A stretch of DNA of 64,000 nucleotides. It comes from Chaetomium olivaceum. Its lineage: Eukaryota > Ascomycota > Sordariomycetes > Sordariales > Chaetomiaceae. Positions 11,207 to 20,763 of the stretch are shown here, piece after piece. The translations under genes were made by a program, and so were the position numbers. The notes below the pieces were generated by a model, which ran no database searches, was not told the origin of the DNA, and saw nothing but the letters and a program-made list of their open reading frames with translations. Position 1 is the first letter of the stretch, and each line of letters opens with the position of its first letter. Location: NCBI GenBank assembly GCA_039881045.1, contig JAYWVB010000017.1:372001-436000 (forward strand). Direction: 5' to 3'.

Positions 11207-13808
11207 TCACAACTTCCCAAACATCACCTGGAAAATATCGACCTGAACCGAAGAAAACTCCACCTTCCTCAACTCGAACCTGATGCTTTCACTTCCCGGC
11301 TCAACAAACCCGTCATCCTCCTCCTCGTCCTCCTCATCCTCATCCTCACCATCACTATCCACCTCCTCCTCATTACTATTTCCCTCATCCTCATCACTAT
11401 CCATCCCCTCATCATCTTCTTCCCCATCCTCCCCCGAACTAACAGCATCCACAAACAACGCATGCTGCCCAGCCCCGCCATCCCCAAACTCTCCTCCTCC
11501 TCCGAGTCCTCATCATCATCAGACTCAAGACTCGAAAGCGAATCCTCCACCAACGCCCACACATCTGAATCCCACGCACTCAGAATCGCACCCGCACCAC
11601 CACCACCACCACCACCACCGCCACCGCCCCCAGCCAACGGCGTGGTGGCAGGCGCCTCCAAGATCTCAAAACAGTGCAGGCCTATTCCAAAATAGCGCAA
11701 CCCAATCTCTGGACGGAGCGAGATGATGTCGATGATTTGGCTGGCAAAATCAAACTCGAATAGCTCGGTGATCCTGTTCAACGGGTGTGTCCTCATCCTT
11801 TGGACGTGGAGAACGCGTAGCTGGGGTATGTTGGGGAGGCGGCGGAGGAAGGCGTGCTTTTAATTTTTTTTTAAGGCTGGCGTTAGTTTATGGTCACGCG
11901 ATGGAAGGAGAAGACCAAGGTCCAGGAGGGGGGGGGGGGGAGACGGTTGTTGAGGCTTACCCAGTCCTTGTATTTCATCGCGACAGACAGTTCGCGCAGG
12001 TTCTTCATGCGGCCACTGGTGAAGTACAGTGACATCTCAGTAGACAGGGCCCATTCCAGGCCATGGCCCCTGAGAAACACCTTGCGCAGGCTCTCATGGT
12101 GCGGCTTGATGGCTCCCTGAAGATTGTATCCAAGGGTAACATAGAGACCATAGGCCCCGGCCGACACCGCAGGAACAAGCCCTCGAGCGAGTTTGGCGCG
12201 AGTGTCTCCTTGATAAAGCTGATCAAGGGTAGGGACATGGTGTCGGTGTGGATGACCTTCAGTGCGAGGTGGTACTTTCGCATGACATCGACGGATGGAC
12301 TTTTGTTTGACGAGAAGCTAAAGGTTGTACGCACCTGAGTCGGGTAGAAGTGCCGGCGCAACATATTCCACAGTTTTTCGAGCTTGCCGCAGCTGAGAAG
12401 GGTGAGGTTGGTCAACACCGACCAATCGAAGGCATATCTGCAGACGTGAATGGACAAGGGGACTCGCTCCAGCGCCAGTTTTTGCAGTTTTAGTTTCCCT
12501 TCCAAACGTGTCCTGCAGCTGTGTTTGGGACTGATCGGCTGCGGGACTTTGGAGAGAGTGTACGGAAAAGCGCTCGTCTTTTCAGGCTGTAGGACCGCAA
12601 CATCGACTGCCGGTTGGTCCTGGAGTTTTCGCTTCGGAATATCGTAAATCTTCCCTACCAAAATCCCAAGAACGCCCCCTAGCCGCCTCACTCCAATAGT
12701 ACTTTCACCGGGCCACCGCGCCCCGTGGTCGATTTGTTCAAGACCGGGCCCATCCCAGGGATAGGCAAAGGCCAAGTTGAGGGCCCTGCTTGAAATTCCA
12801 ACACTGAGTTCCCGAAGGGTGTCCTTGGAACGCCCAATGAGCACCGCCATTTCGTCTAGATAACCAATCTCGTCGATATTCAAAACAGCTAGGCTTTGGA
12901 GAGGCGGGAGCACACTGAATGTGGGATACCCACAGGGGTATTTGCAGTACGGAACCGGTACCCGGGGACGTGGGTGACCTTGACCAGGAGGCAGCATAAG
13001 ACCAATAGGCGTAGTTCGGGTTCCCTGTGGGACGAGCGCCATGCTGTCCTCCTTGCCGTAGGGGTCCGTGGTTCCAACTTTTTGTATGCATTTGGTATTG
13101 TCGTGCCAGCGGACCCTTACACTGCTCAGCTTGCACTTTTTGGCCGGTTGGTGAGCCAGTGATCCCAGGGCCTCGAAAACGTAGGGAATAACGCCCGTGG
13201 GCATATCCCAGGAGAAGCTCTCGAGATTGCTCATCCTGTTGATGGCGTTGGCGACGAGAGTCCCCAGCATCTTGCCACCGGTTTTATACACCATATATTC
13301 TGCGACCAACATCTCGGAGCTATTGCCGATGCTGAAGGTTTTAGTGTACTGGCCATGGTTGTAGTTTGAGAGACCGGACGATTGTAGGGTGTTCCGGTCA
13401 TGGTTCTCGCCGACCCTGCGGGCGAAGGTGCTCTCAATGCAGACTGTCGATAAGCCTTGTATTAGATCATATATCCCCCTGTGTCCGCTCGTGGCGGTTC
13501 GACTTTCAGGCCATGCGATATCGAAGTGTGAGTAGATGTGGGGAATGGCGAGGTTGTAAAGGGTCGTGTTAGTCAAAACAAGGACTGTCAAGTCGTGGAG
13601 TGTCATATTCTAAGGTAGGCAGCGTCGGTTAGTGTTTGGCGACTGCCAAAGTAAGTATTCCACGTGCCTTGATAATCAGCTGTAGGATGTCAAACGGGAG
13701 ATCCAGAAGAGTTAAAGGGTGTTTCCGGTGGCACTTGGCCCATAATGGTTGGGTAGCAACGGGATTTGCCTCTGCTAAATTTGTAACAGGAGTCGGCAAG
13801 CCCATCAT
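11207..13808 (-). CDS. F-box/LRR-type protein, two frame breaks
   Basis: F-box proteins are substrate receptors of SCF ubiquitin ligases; the target here is unknown. Exon 1 (13808-13668) encodes 47 aa ending in the F-box start LLDLPFDILQLIIK. It joins exon 2 (13609-11961; MTLHDLTVLVLTNTTLYNLA) through a 58-nt intron whose only in-frame donor is GC (AAG|GCACGT), with branch CACTAAC and acceptor TTAG. Intron 2 (11857-11960, GTAAGC, branch ACTAAC) joins to exon 3 beginning HAFLRRLPNIPQLR. The conserved pattern SLRKVFL...LYFTSGRMKNLREL and the C-terminal IRFELRKVEFSSVQVDIFQ are typical of a fungal F-box/LRR family. Reading them requires two frame changes: at 12115-12117 (one G short on the coding strand) and within about 11462-11520 in the acidic GAG repeat. 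The gene is either decayed or affected by base-calling error. Confidence 0.75.
11928..11940. repeat. poly-G tract (13 G) in intron
   Basis: G13 on the plus strand, lying within intron 2 of the F-box gene. Confidence 0.9.
13610..13667 (-). other. Probable GC-AG intron in F-box gene
   Basis: 58-nt intron on the minus strand. The GT in GCACGTGG would give the wrong phase; GCACGT directly after ATC AAG keeps frame with the acceptor CCTTAG. Branch CACTAAC lies about 20 nt from the acceptor. Confidence 0.55.
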
Positions 13809-15633
13809 GGGGGTTACTTCTCGCCCAGATCACACAAAGTGACATGAGGGGGGCGGGTGATATCCAGCCGAACAGGAGGCCCTGCTAAAAAGTAAAGCTT
13901 GAAAGGGTGGTATACGCTACCACTTGCGAAGTATCAGGTGCTGGGAGTCGGTGGTTGGGATGCTCTGATATGGTTGAGGCAGAAACGTAGGGATGCTCAG
14001 GTATAATTGTTTCTATTGCCCGGCATGGGTTTGCGAACTATGGGAGACATGGAGAACTTGAGGAAACAATATTGAAACATGCCGAAAGCGGGTTCTCATC
14101 CGCACTTCGAAGGGATTGGCCCGAAATACCTCATGAAAGTGAAGCAACTTGAGCAGCGGCGATTAGGCCATTTCACTTGGTTTGGCGAGGTTGTGACGAG
14201 ACTGCGACTTCCGTGTTGAGAACCGCTGTTGCCGCCCTTGCCTCGGAGAGGGAAGGGTACCTACCTAGGTAGGCATCTCGCTGCGAACATAAAAACAGGT
14301 CAAGTAGTTGAATGTATCCCTGGTAAAGATAATGGTTGATTTCATTCTACTTAATCTGTAAGTATCCAACTTAGATACTCCACAGCCGGGTGCTTCAAAG
14401 TTTGAGGATATGATGGCCACGAGATCAATCCCGAATTCGCTGCGAGTGGAGCATCGTCACAACGACAACCACACAAAAGCTAGTGCCCAAACACATTTCA
14501 TCTTAACTTAGTTGTTCTTTCCTAAACAGGCAGGACCACCTGCATCTAAGGTGGTTGATTTTAGATGCAGACCCCGCCTTCATGACCCAACCCCACGTTT
14601 TAGTGTATTTTTCCCACACGATCATTCCTATCTCAGCCCTTCCGTCTGTCTCTCGCAAGACGATGAATGATCTCTATTTTCGAATTTTGGCTTCAGAGAG
14701 GATTGGCATAGTTATCATATCGGAATAAGGCAACCTGTTTGAGCGATGCCAACTCACAGTCGCCATCTGATGGAGCGACAGGGCATCGCCGAGCTTTGGT
14801 TCCTACCTTACCCACGCGTTCGTTTCGTCGAGAAACAACCCCACCATTTCCCGAACGTCTGCTGCTCCCCGCCGTTGCATCGGTCCTCGTGCCGGGCAGC
14901 AAACGACAAAAAGAGGGAGGCCGGAGTCCCTGCGCGCATATAGCGCTTAAAAGGCCATTTGACCGTCTTCTATACAACCCTTGTTCCGCATCGTGGCCCT
15001 CTATCCTTTATTCTCTGGGTATTTAAAAGGCCCGGAGAATCTTGTGGTTTGTTTTTTTTCCACAAACAATAGTTACCTCAATACTTGGGTCATCCCCCTG
15101 TCAAACCTGTTGCTCCCCAGCACCCTGAGGCTTGGCACGGCTGAGCTCCCGTTTCGTTGCTTGTTGGCCTTGTCGCGTCGTCATCTCTGCCCAACCGCTA
15201 TCCCACCCTCATCCGTCACTACTTGAACAGTTGACACGCTGTTGTTTGGGCGCAAACGGACAAACCACGTTGCCTAAAGCTAGGGGTGAGTCTTCGCGGT
15301 AGCCCTCCACAATATTTATTGCAAAGGTGTCATGCATGCCATTGCCAGGTTTTCAGGCTGCTTGTTTCCTGATCGGCTGTTTAAAATGACCGCTCTCCCG
15401 CCCCGTGATCCAACGCTGACTTGACCCCGTCACCTGCAGCCAACCTCAAACGCTACATTTTATATCGCACCTAGTTCCCGAGCTTAACAAGCAGTCGCAA
15501 CAACGTCGCAATACGAGCCAGACAATATTCCCTCCTCTGCCATACCACATAACATCATCGAAACCAGAACCACCTGCGCCTGCATACACACGACTAAACT
15601 CGGCAACCCCCACCGAGTATTCCTGAAGAAGCT
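13809..15633. other. Intergenic 1.8 kb between divergent F-box and pkr1
   Basis: I see no gene. It includes a palindrome-like ACCTACCTAGGTAGG (about 14263-14277) and an inverted pair around 14535-14570 (CATCTAAG...TTAGATG). The last roughly 150 bases (pyrimidine-rich, many ACCA) look like the pkr1 leader. Confidence 0.5.
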
Positions 15634-16173
15634 ATGGCATCCTTTGTCGAAGGCCTGTGGCAGTCCATCTTCACGCCGGGCCCGACGCCCACGCTGCTCG
15701 TAGCGACCAACGTCACATTCGCGGCCCTGCAAGCGGTGCTCGCCAGCCTGCTCTACGCGACCCACAGCATCCACTTCCTCATCCTCTCGGTGCTGTGCGG
15801 CGGCCTCTGGGCGGCCATCAACTGGTTCGCGCGCGAGCTCAAGGCGCACCAGCAGGAAGAGGAGGAGAAGAAGCGGCGCACCCTCGCGGCCCGCCCGCCA
15901 CCACCACGGGTGGCGTCCTCGGACGATAGTGAAACTGAGGTGGAGGCCGCGACGTCAACGGCTAGCCTGCGCAAGGTTCCGACGGTAGCGCCGCCGCCGG
16001 CTGCAAAGGCCGTCGCGGCGGTCAGCACCGAGGTGGAACCGGCTGAGGCGCGTGGGGAGCTGAAGCTCAGGGTTGTCGAGGAGCAGCTGCCGAGTCCGAG
16101 CCAGGGGCAGAGGAGTGGCGTCAGCACCGAGGACGAGTGGGAGAAGGTTTCGGAGAACGAGAAGGATAAATAA
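15634..16173 (+). CDS. pkr1: V-ATPase assembly factor Pkr1
   Basis: Small ER membrane protein that helps assemble the V0 sector of the vacuolar H+-ATPase. Single exon, 179 aa. The N-terminal 75 residues match the family closely: FVEGLWQSIFTPGPTPTLL, then two hydrophobic segments (about residues 19-42 and 46-66) and WFARELKAHQ. The remaining 100 residues are charged and Pro/Ala-rich, ending DEWEKVSENEKDK, and are longer than in yeast. The start is the first ATG, immediately preceding the conserved FVE motif. No irregularity seen. Confidence 0.92.
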   Translation: MASFVEGLWQSIFTPGPTPTLLVATNVTFAALQAVLASLLYATHSIHFLILSVLCGGLWAAINWFARELKAHQQEEEEKKRRTLAARPPPPRVASSDDSETEVEAATSTASLRKVPTVAPPPAAKAVAAVSTEVEPAEARGELKLRVVEEQLPSPSQGQRSGVSTEDEWEKVSENEKDK

Positions 16174-16739
16174 ATAAAGCGATTGGGTGTGGCTAGTGGG
16201 AGTCTTATGCTGGCCGTCGTGGATAGGAGGCCATGGGACTGGACATGGGCAGATTTGGTTGGGCTCTGTTCTGCTCTAGAGATGTAAATAGAGGAGGTCA
16301 AGGCCACGGAGAAAGCTCCAGAGCTCAAATACAATCAACCAACAACAGACTTTGGCGGTGTGGTTCAACCTACGCCGTGAACCTCTTACCAAGTTTTAGT
16401 GATAATCCGTTAGCTTCTCGTACCCAGTTTACAGCCATATCGGCCTGTGATCGGAGCTGTCCCAAAAATCTACAAGTACAAGGTGAGTGCATGGCGGGGT
16501 TCAGGGAGTCACGGGAATTCTCAGCTCTGAACGATAACAATGAGTGGGTGCACGTGATCTGAAATTTCAGGCTTGGCATCCAACTCTGGGAGGAGCTCCA
16601 GCCTCGACTGCGACTCCGTTCTATCTGCGATACCGACCGCCGACCACGAATAAACATCGACAAGTCCGGTCCCAACAAAACTCACAACTACGGATTTGAA
16701 ATTTGGAGCAGGTTACCTGTCTCCCCACAATCCGTCAAG
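16174..16739. other. Intergenic pkr1-smd1
   Basis: 3' flank of pkr1 and promoter of smd1; no gene seen. Confidence 0.5.
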
Positions 16740-17348
16740 ATGAAGCTAGTCAGGTAAGCCGTCATTCTGCACCATTTTCATCTTTTGCACAGCGTTCCCC
16801 AAGACACAACACACGCGACGCAACACACCCAACGAACTCCCAAAGCAATATCAGCCACCACCCAACCAGACAAACGATCACGCACTCTCCCGAGTCCAAC
16901 CCTCCACCAAATTCAATCTACCACCTATTCATTTCAAAGACCCCCCTCCCAACTAACCACACCCCATGCCCTACCCAGATTCCTCATGAAATGCGCCAAC
17001 GAAACCGTCACCATCGAGCTCAAGAACGGCACCATCGTGCACGGCACCATCGCTTCGGTCTCCCCGCAGATGAACACGGCCCTGCGCAACGTCAAGATGA
17101 CGCCCCGTGGCCAGGACGCCATCCCGCTCGAGACCCTCAACGTCCGCGGCAGCACCATCCGCTACTTCATCCTGCCGGACTCGCTGCCGCTCGATACCCT
17201 GCTGATTGACGACGCGCCGAAGCCCAAAAACAAGGCCCGCAAGGAGGCCGACCGCGGGGCTGGCGGTGGACGGGGCGGACGCGGTGGACGCGGTGGCGGA
17301 CGCGGGATGGGGAGGGGGAGGGGGAGAGGCCGCGGGAGGGGTTTCTAA
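16740..17348 (+). CDS. smd1: Small nuclear ribonucleoprotein SmD1
   Basis: Core Sm protein of spliceosomal snRNPs. Exon 1 is only 14 nt (16740-16753, coding MKLV plus two bases of Arg). A 225-nt intron (16754-16978; GTAAGC, branch CAACTAACC, CCCAG) leads to exon 2 (16979-17348). The product is 127 aa. Sm1 motif (about residues 12-44: VTIELKNGTIVHGTI...MNTALRNVKMT) and Sm2 motif (about 58-72: LNVRGSTIRYFILPD) are intact. The C-terminal 30 residues are RG/GRG repeats, the symmetric-dimethylarginine tail expected for SmD1. Confidence 0.95.
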
Positions 17349-17868
17349 AGCTGGCCGGCCTGGGTTGTTATGGTTTGGTTTGGTCTGGTCTGGTCTGCAA
17401 TGCTGGGGCTGGAAAGGGGAAAGTCAGAGGCTGGCGGCATGGGCGTGCACTCTTTTATCTATCAAGATAATTAGGTGCCGGGCCGGTATGTGGATGGCAG
17501 GACGGAAGTCGAGAAATAACCGGGTGGACGGAGACATTATCTACACGCCATTTATCTACACGCCCAACGGGGATGAGTCCTGCCGTTGGCCTGGCTCGGA
17601 CGGTGGGAGAGGTTAGCCGAACAGCGCTGATCTGGTTCGGCTGAGACGGTGCTGTTTGTCTTGCTGGTCGCCGCGGGTTTAGGGGGCGGCTCTCAATCTT
17701 GTGGCGTTCTAGGACGGACTGAAAAAATGCCATGGGGTTCTTGCTTGGTCTGGCATCTCGCGGACGTGTATGTAGCGAGCTGTGGGCTGTCGTACTTCAC
17801 GAGAGGAGGGACAGCAAATAATACCCATCAAACACCATATCTCCGTGCGATCTCTTTGCTACTCCTTT
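17349..17868. other. Intergenic, convergent smd1/mtq2
   Basis: 3' flanks of two convergent genes; a TGGTTTGGTCTGGTCTGG run near 17373-17395. No gene seen. Confidence 0.5.
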
Positions 17869-18837
17869 TTACTCCCGCCATATCCTCACAATTTGCAGCT
17901 TCTCCCACCCTGCCTGCTTCCCGCTCGTCCCAACCGTCTCTGCCTTCCACGCGCCACCCTCCAACCCCCGAATCCGGCTCTTGACCTCCTCCGGTTTATT
18001 CTGCGCGCACAGCAGCAGATACGCCACCCCCCGGGTCGACAGCACCTCAGGCAGCGCCTCAATCAGCCGGTCCGTAATCTCCATGCCGTCCCTACCCCCG
18101 GCGTACGACAGCGCCAGCAACCGCGAATCCTCCTCGTACGCTGCCGCCGTCGACGCTTGCCCCTCTCTTCCCCCTTCCGCTCCCTGCTGGTACATGGACG
18201 GCAGCTCCGGCGTCGGCACATACGGCGGATTAAACACCAGCACGTCCACGCTGCCCGGCCGCACGGCCCCGACAAGATCCCCCTGCGCCGTGCCCAGGTG
18301 GTAGCCCGCTCCCGTCCCTAGCCCAGTCCCACCCGCAACCCCCGCCCCGGTTGCCCCGGTTGCACCCCCATCCTCTGGCGCTGCCGCTGCCGCTGCCAAT
18401 GGTGATGCCAATGGTGCTGCTGCTAATGGTGCTGCTAATGGTGATGCCAATGGCAAAGGTAACGCATCGTCCCTCACAGCGCGGCGCACCGTCTCGCGCG
18501 TGGCCACGCACGCGAATCGGTTGACGTCGATGCCGAGGGTCAGCACGTCGCGCCGCGCAAAGAGGGTGTGGGCGTGGGCGGTGAGGAAGGCGAGGACGAC
18601 GCCGGAGCCGGGGCCGATTTCGAGGAGGAGCGGGGTGGGCGATGCCGAGGGGGTTGATGCTGCTAGGGGGGTTGGTGAGTGATGAAAGGGGGTGGGGGTG
18701 GGGGTGGTGGGAAAGCGGGTGGCGAGAAAAGAGGTTTCCGAGGGGGAGGAGAGCGTGTCCAGGAGGAGGAAGGAGTCTTCGGCTGGTTCGTAGACGCGGG
18801 CGTAGGGGACGTGGGAGGTTGAAGGGGTGGGGAGCAT
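17869..18837 (-). CDS. mtq2: eRF1 methyltransferase catalytic subunit Mtq2
   Basis: S-adenosylmethionine-dependent methyltransferase that, with Trm112, methylates the Gln of the GGQ motif of release factor eRF1. Single exon, 322 aa. YEPAEDSFLLLDTL (about residues 16-29) is the family signature. Motif I LLLEIGPGSGVVLAFL binds AdoMet, GIDVN is the acidic post-motif, and NPPY (about 205-208) is the catalytic signature of N5-glutamine methyltransferases. Two low-complexity insertions are visible: a Pro/Thr/Ser stretch before motif I and an Ala-rich repeat of about 50 residues between the acidic motif and NPPY, encoded by GCTAATGG/GATGCCAATGG repeats. Yeast Mtq2 is about 220 aa, so these insertions explain most of the extra length. 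Confidence 0.93.
   Translation of the reverse strand: MLPTPSTSHVPYARVYEPAEDSFLLLDTLSSPSETSFLATRFPTTPTPTPFHHSPTPLAASTPSASPTPLLLEIGPGSGVVLAFLTAHAHTLFARRDVLTLGIDVNRFACVATRETVRRAVRDDALPLPLASPLAAPLAAAPLASPLAAAAAAPEDGGATGATGAGVAGGTGLGTGAGYHLGTAQGDLVGAVRPGSVDVLVFNPPYVPTPELPSMYQQGAEGGREGQASTAAAYEEDSRLLALSYAGGRDGMEITDRLIEALPEVLSTRGVAYLLLCAQNKPEEVKSRIRGLEGGAWKAETVGTSGKQAGWEKLQIVRIWRE
18395..18460. repeat. Short tandem repeat within mtq2
   Basis: Imperfect repeats of CAATGGTGATG and GCTAATGGTGCT on the plus strand. On the minus strand they encode the alternating Leu-Ala-Ser-Pro-Leu-Ala-Ala insertion of Mtq2. Confidence 0.75.
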
Positions 18838-19440
18838 CGTTGGTTAGTATCTTTTGGGGTTTGTTTCTTGGTTGGGTGGTTGGTTTGAACTGTTCTGCTC
18901 GGAAAGCAGTGCGGTTGGGCCGGTCGTGATAGCTTCACTTTTGACGGATTTGGTTGATGGAGGGTCATGCTGAGTGAGGGATTACTTGGCTGAGGGGTAG
19001 AAAATCAAGGGGTGGGGCACGTGATAAACAGTGGATGATAGATGATGGAGTGCCCATTATACTTGATTCTCTAATCCCACAGTGTTATCGAATACAAGAG
19101 ACCATGGAGGATAGCTTTGGCTCGATTCTTTGACAAGCGAGTGAGATTGGGGAAGTCCGTGAGGCTACCCATCCGGGCCATCCCCATTCCCATACCATCC
19201 CAATCCACAAGCACAAACTACTCATACACCCCCTTGTTAACCTCCCCCGACAATTCTCAGGGCACAAATTGTGATTAAAACTTCCCAGATTCAATCATAA
19301 CAGTGGCATATCATTTTCAAGTCCCAAGTTACACCCTACTTGGCAAATCACCAGGCCCAAGATCCTCTATTTCCTCAACTCATCGGTCACCATGCCATCC
19401 CCTTTCCTATATACCCTTCTACCCAACCCCTCCAAGCCCT
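18838..19440. other. Intergenic 600 bp upstream of mtq2
   Basis: Promoter of mtq2 and 3' flank of the small Cys-rich gene; nothing else recognised. Confidence 0.5.
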
Positions 19441-19854
19441 TCACATAACACAACAGGCAATATCACACCCCGGATCCGCCGCATTTGGCCCCAACCCCCA
19501 ACGGAAACCGTACCGAACCTTGGTAACCATCCGGACCATATTCCGATCATAGACTTTCCCAAGACCACTAGATACTTCCCCGTCAGCACCATTTCCATTT
19601 ACACCAACCTTCCATAAGCAAACAATTCACACAGTCTTTTTTTATAGACAAGGTAATAATGGTGATAGTGAAGAGGAAACGCACCATTTCGGACACGGCT
19701 CCCCTTGCGCAACCAGCCTCGACGGCAGCGGCCTAGCCTGGCCATCGACAAACTGCGGGCAGGTGTCGAAGCCCATGCCGGGATAGCAGGGTGTGGTGAT
19801 GGTGGCCCAGCGGTGGCCGCAGTGGAAGTCGCGGTAGTGGGTGACGAGGCACAT
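19441..19854 (-). CDS. Small cysteine-rich conserved fungal protein
   Basis: 98 aa after splicing. Exon 1 is 19854-19685 (MCLVTHYRDFHCGHRW...GEPCPK). The intron 19568-19684 has donor GTGCGT, branch GCTGAC and acceptor CTAG. Exon 2 is 19567-19441 (CGLGKVYDRNMVRMVTKV, ending CCVM). The splice completes a Cys codon, restoring a CPKC-type pair. The MC...H...C-G-H start resembles small ascomycete proteins of unknown function that I recall; a zinc-binding role is possible but only inferred. There is no signal peptide, so it is not a typical secreted effector. The ORF alone would read into the intron (70 aa), so the spliced form is preferred. Confidence 0.65.
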
Positions 19855-20283
19855 TTTGTGTTTTCTTTCTTGCCTCTTTCTTTCTTCTTCCTTCTGGGTT
19901 GGTCGTTTTGCCCAGTCTCGGGGTAGGTTGGGCGAGGTATTCAGTGGAAATTGAGTTGGTTTTGGCCGACGGAGATGTGTAAAGCAGTGTTAGGTTGTTT
20001 CTGCAGGAAGGCGCGAGCTGGGGATGTACAAGGCACTCGAATAGCGGATCAATTGTCTGCTGGAGGGTGCTGCCAGTTGGAGACAGTGAGTCAAGCATGC
20101 ACCCATATCACCACGATCCAAACTCAGCGTTATGACCACCCACAAAACACCCGAAAGTAAGAACGAACGATAATTATTTGTCCTTCATACCACCAGATCC
20201 AAAAACATACGCCACGCCACGCTGCTGCTTCGAAACACCTCGCAATGCAACAAACCCTCCTTCTATCCCTTCCCACAACCCAC
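19855..20283. other. Intergenic, 3' of TRP channel gene
   Basis: Promoter of the small Cys-rich gene and 3' flank of the channel gene; nothing else seen. Confidence 0.5.
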
Positions 20284-20729
20284 TCACTCCTCCTCCGCCT
20301 CCCGATTCAACTCCGCCAAAGACAAGGACCTCCGCCGTCCCGTCTCCCGTACCCCTCCCCCACCCGGACCATCCACCACCCCCTCCACCACCCCGTCACT
20401 CGTACTCCCACTCCCACTGCCCACCCCACTCGACGACACAGCAACCATCCCGCTCACCAACCTCTCCAGCAACCCCTCGATCCTCTCCATCCCTTCCTCC
20501 AACGCCTCCAACCTCGACGTAATATCGCTGACCTCGTCACTCTCGCTCAACACCCCCTGCAGCTCGGCCCTGAGGCCCGGAAACGGCGCGATACTGTCCC
20601 TGCGCCCAACCACCCTCAACCCCGGTCCCGGCCCTGGCGGTGGCGGCGCTGCACCAACACCCACACCCGTCCCTGCACCCGCACCGGCACCCGCTCCCGC
20701 TCCCTGACCACCTTGACCACGACCCTGTA

Positions 20730-20763
<34 letters not shown>

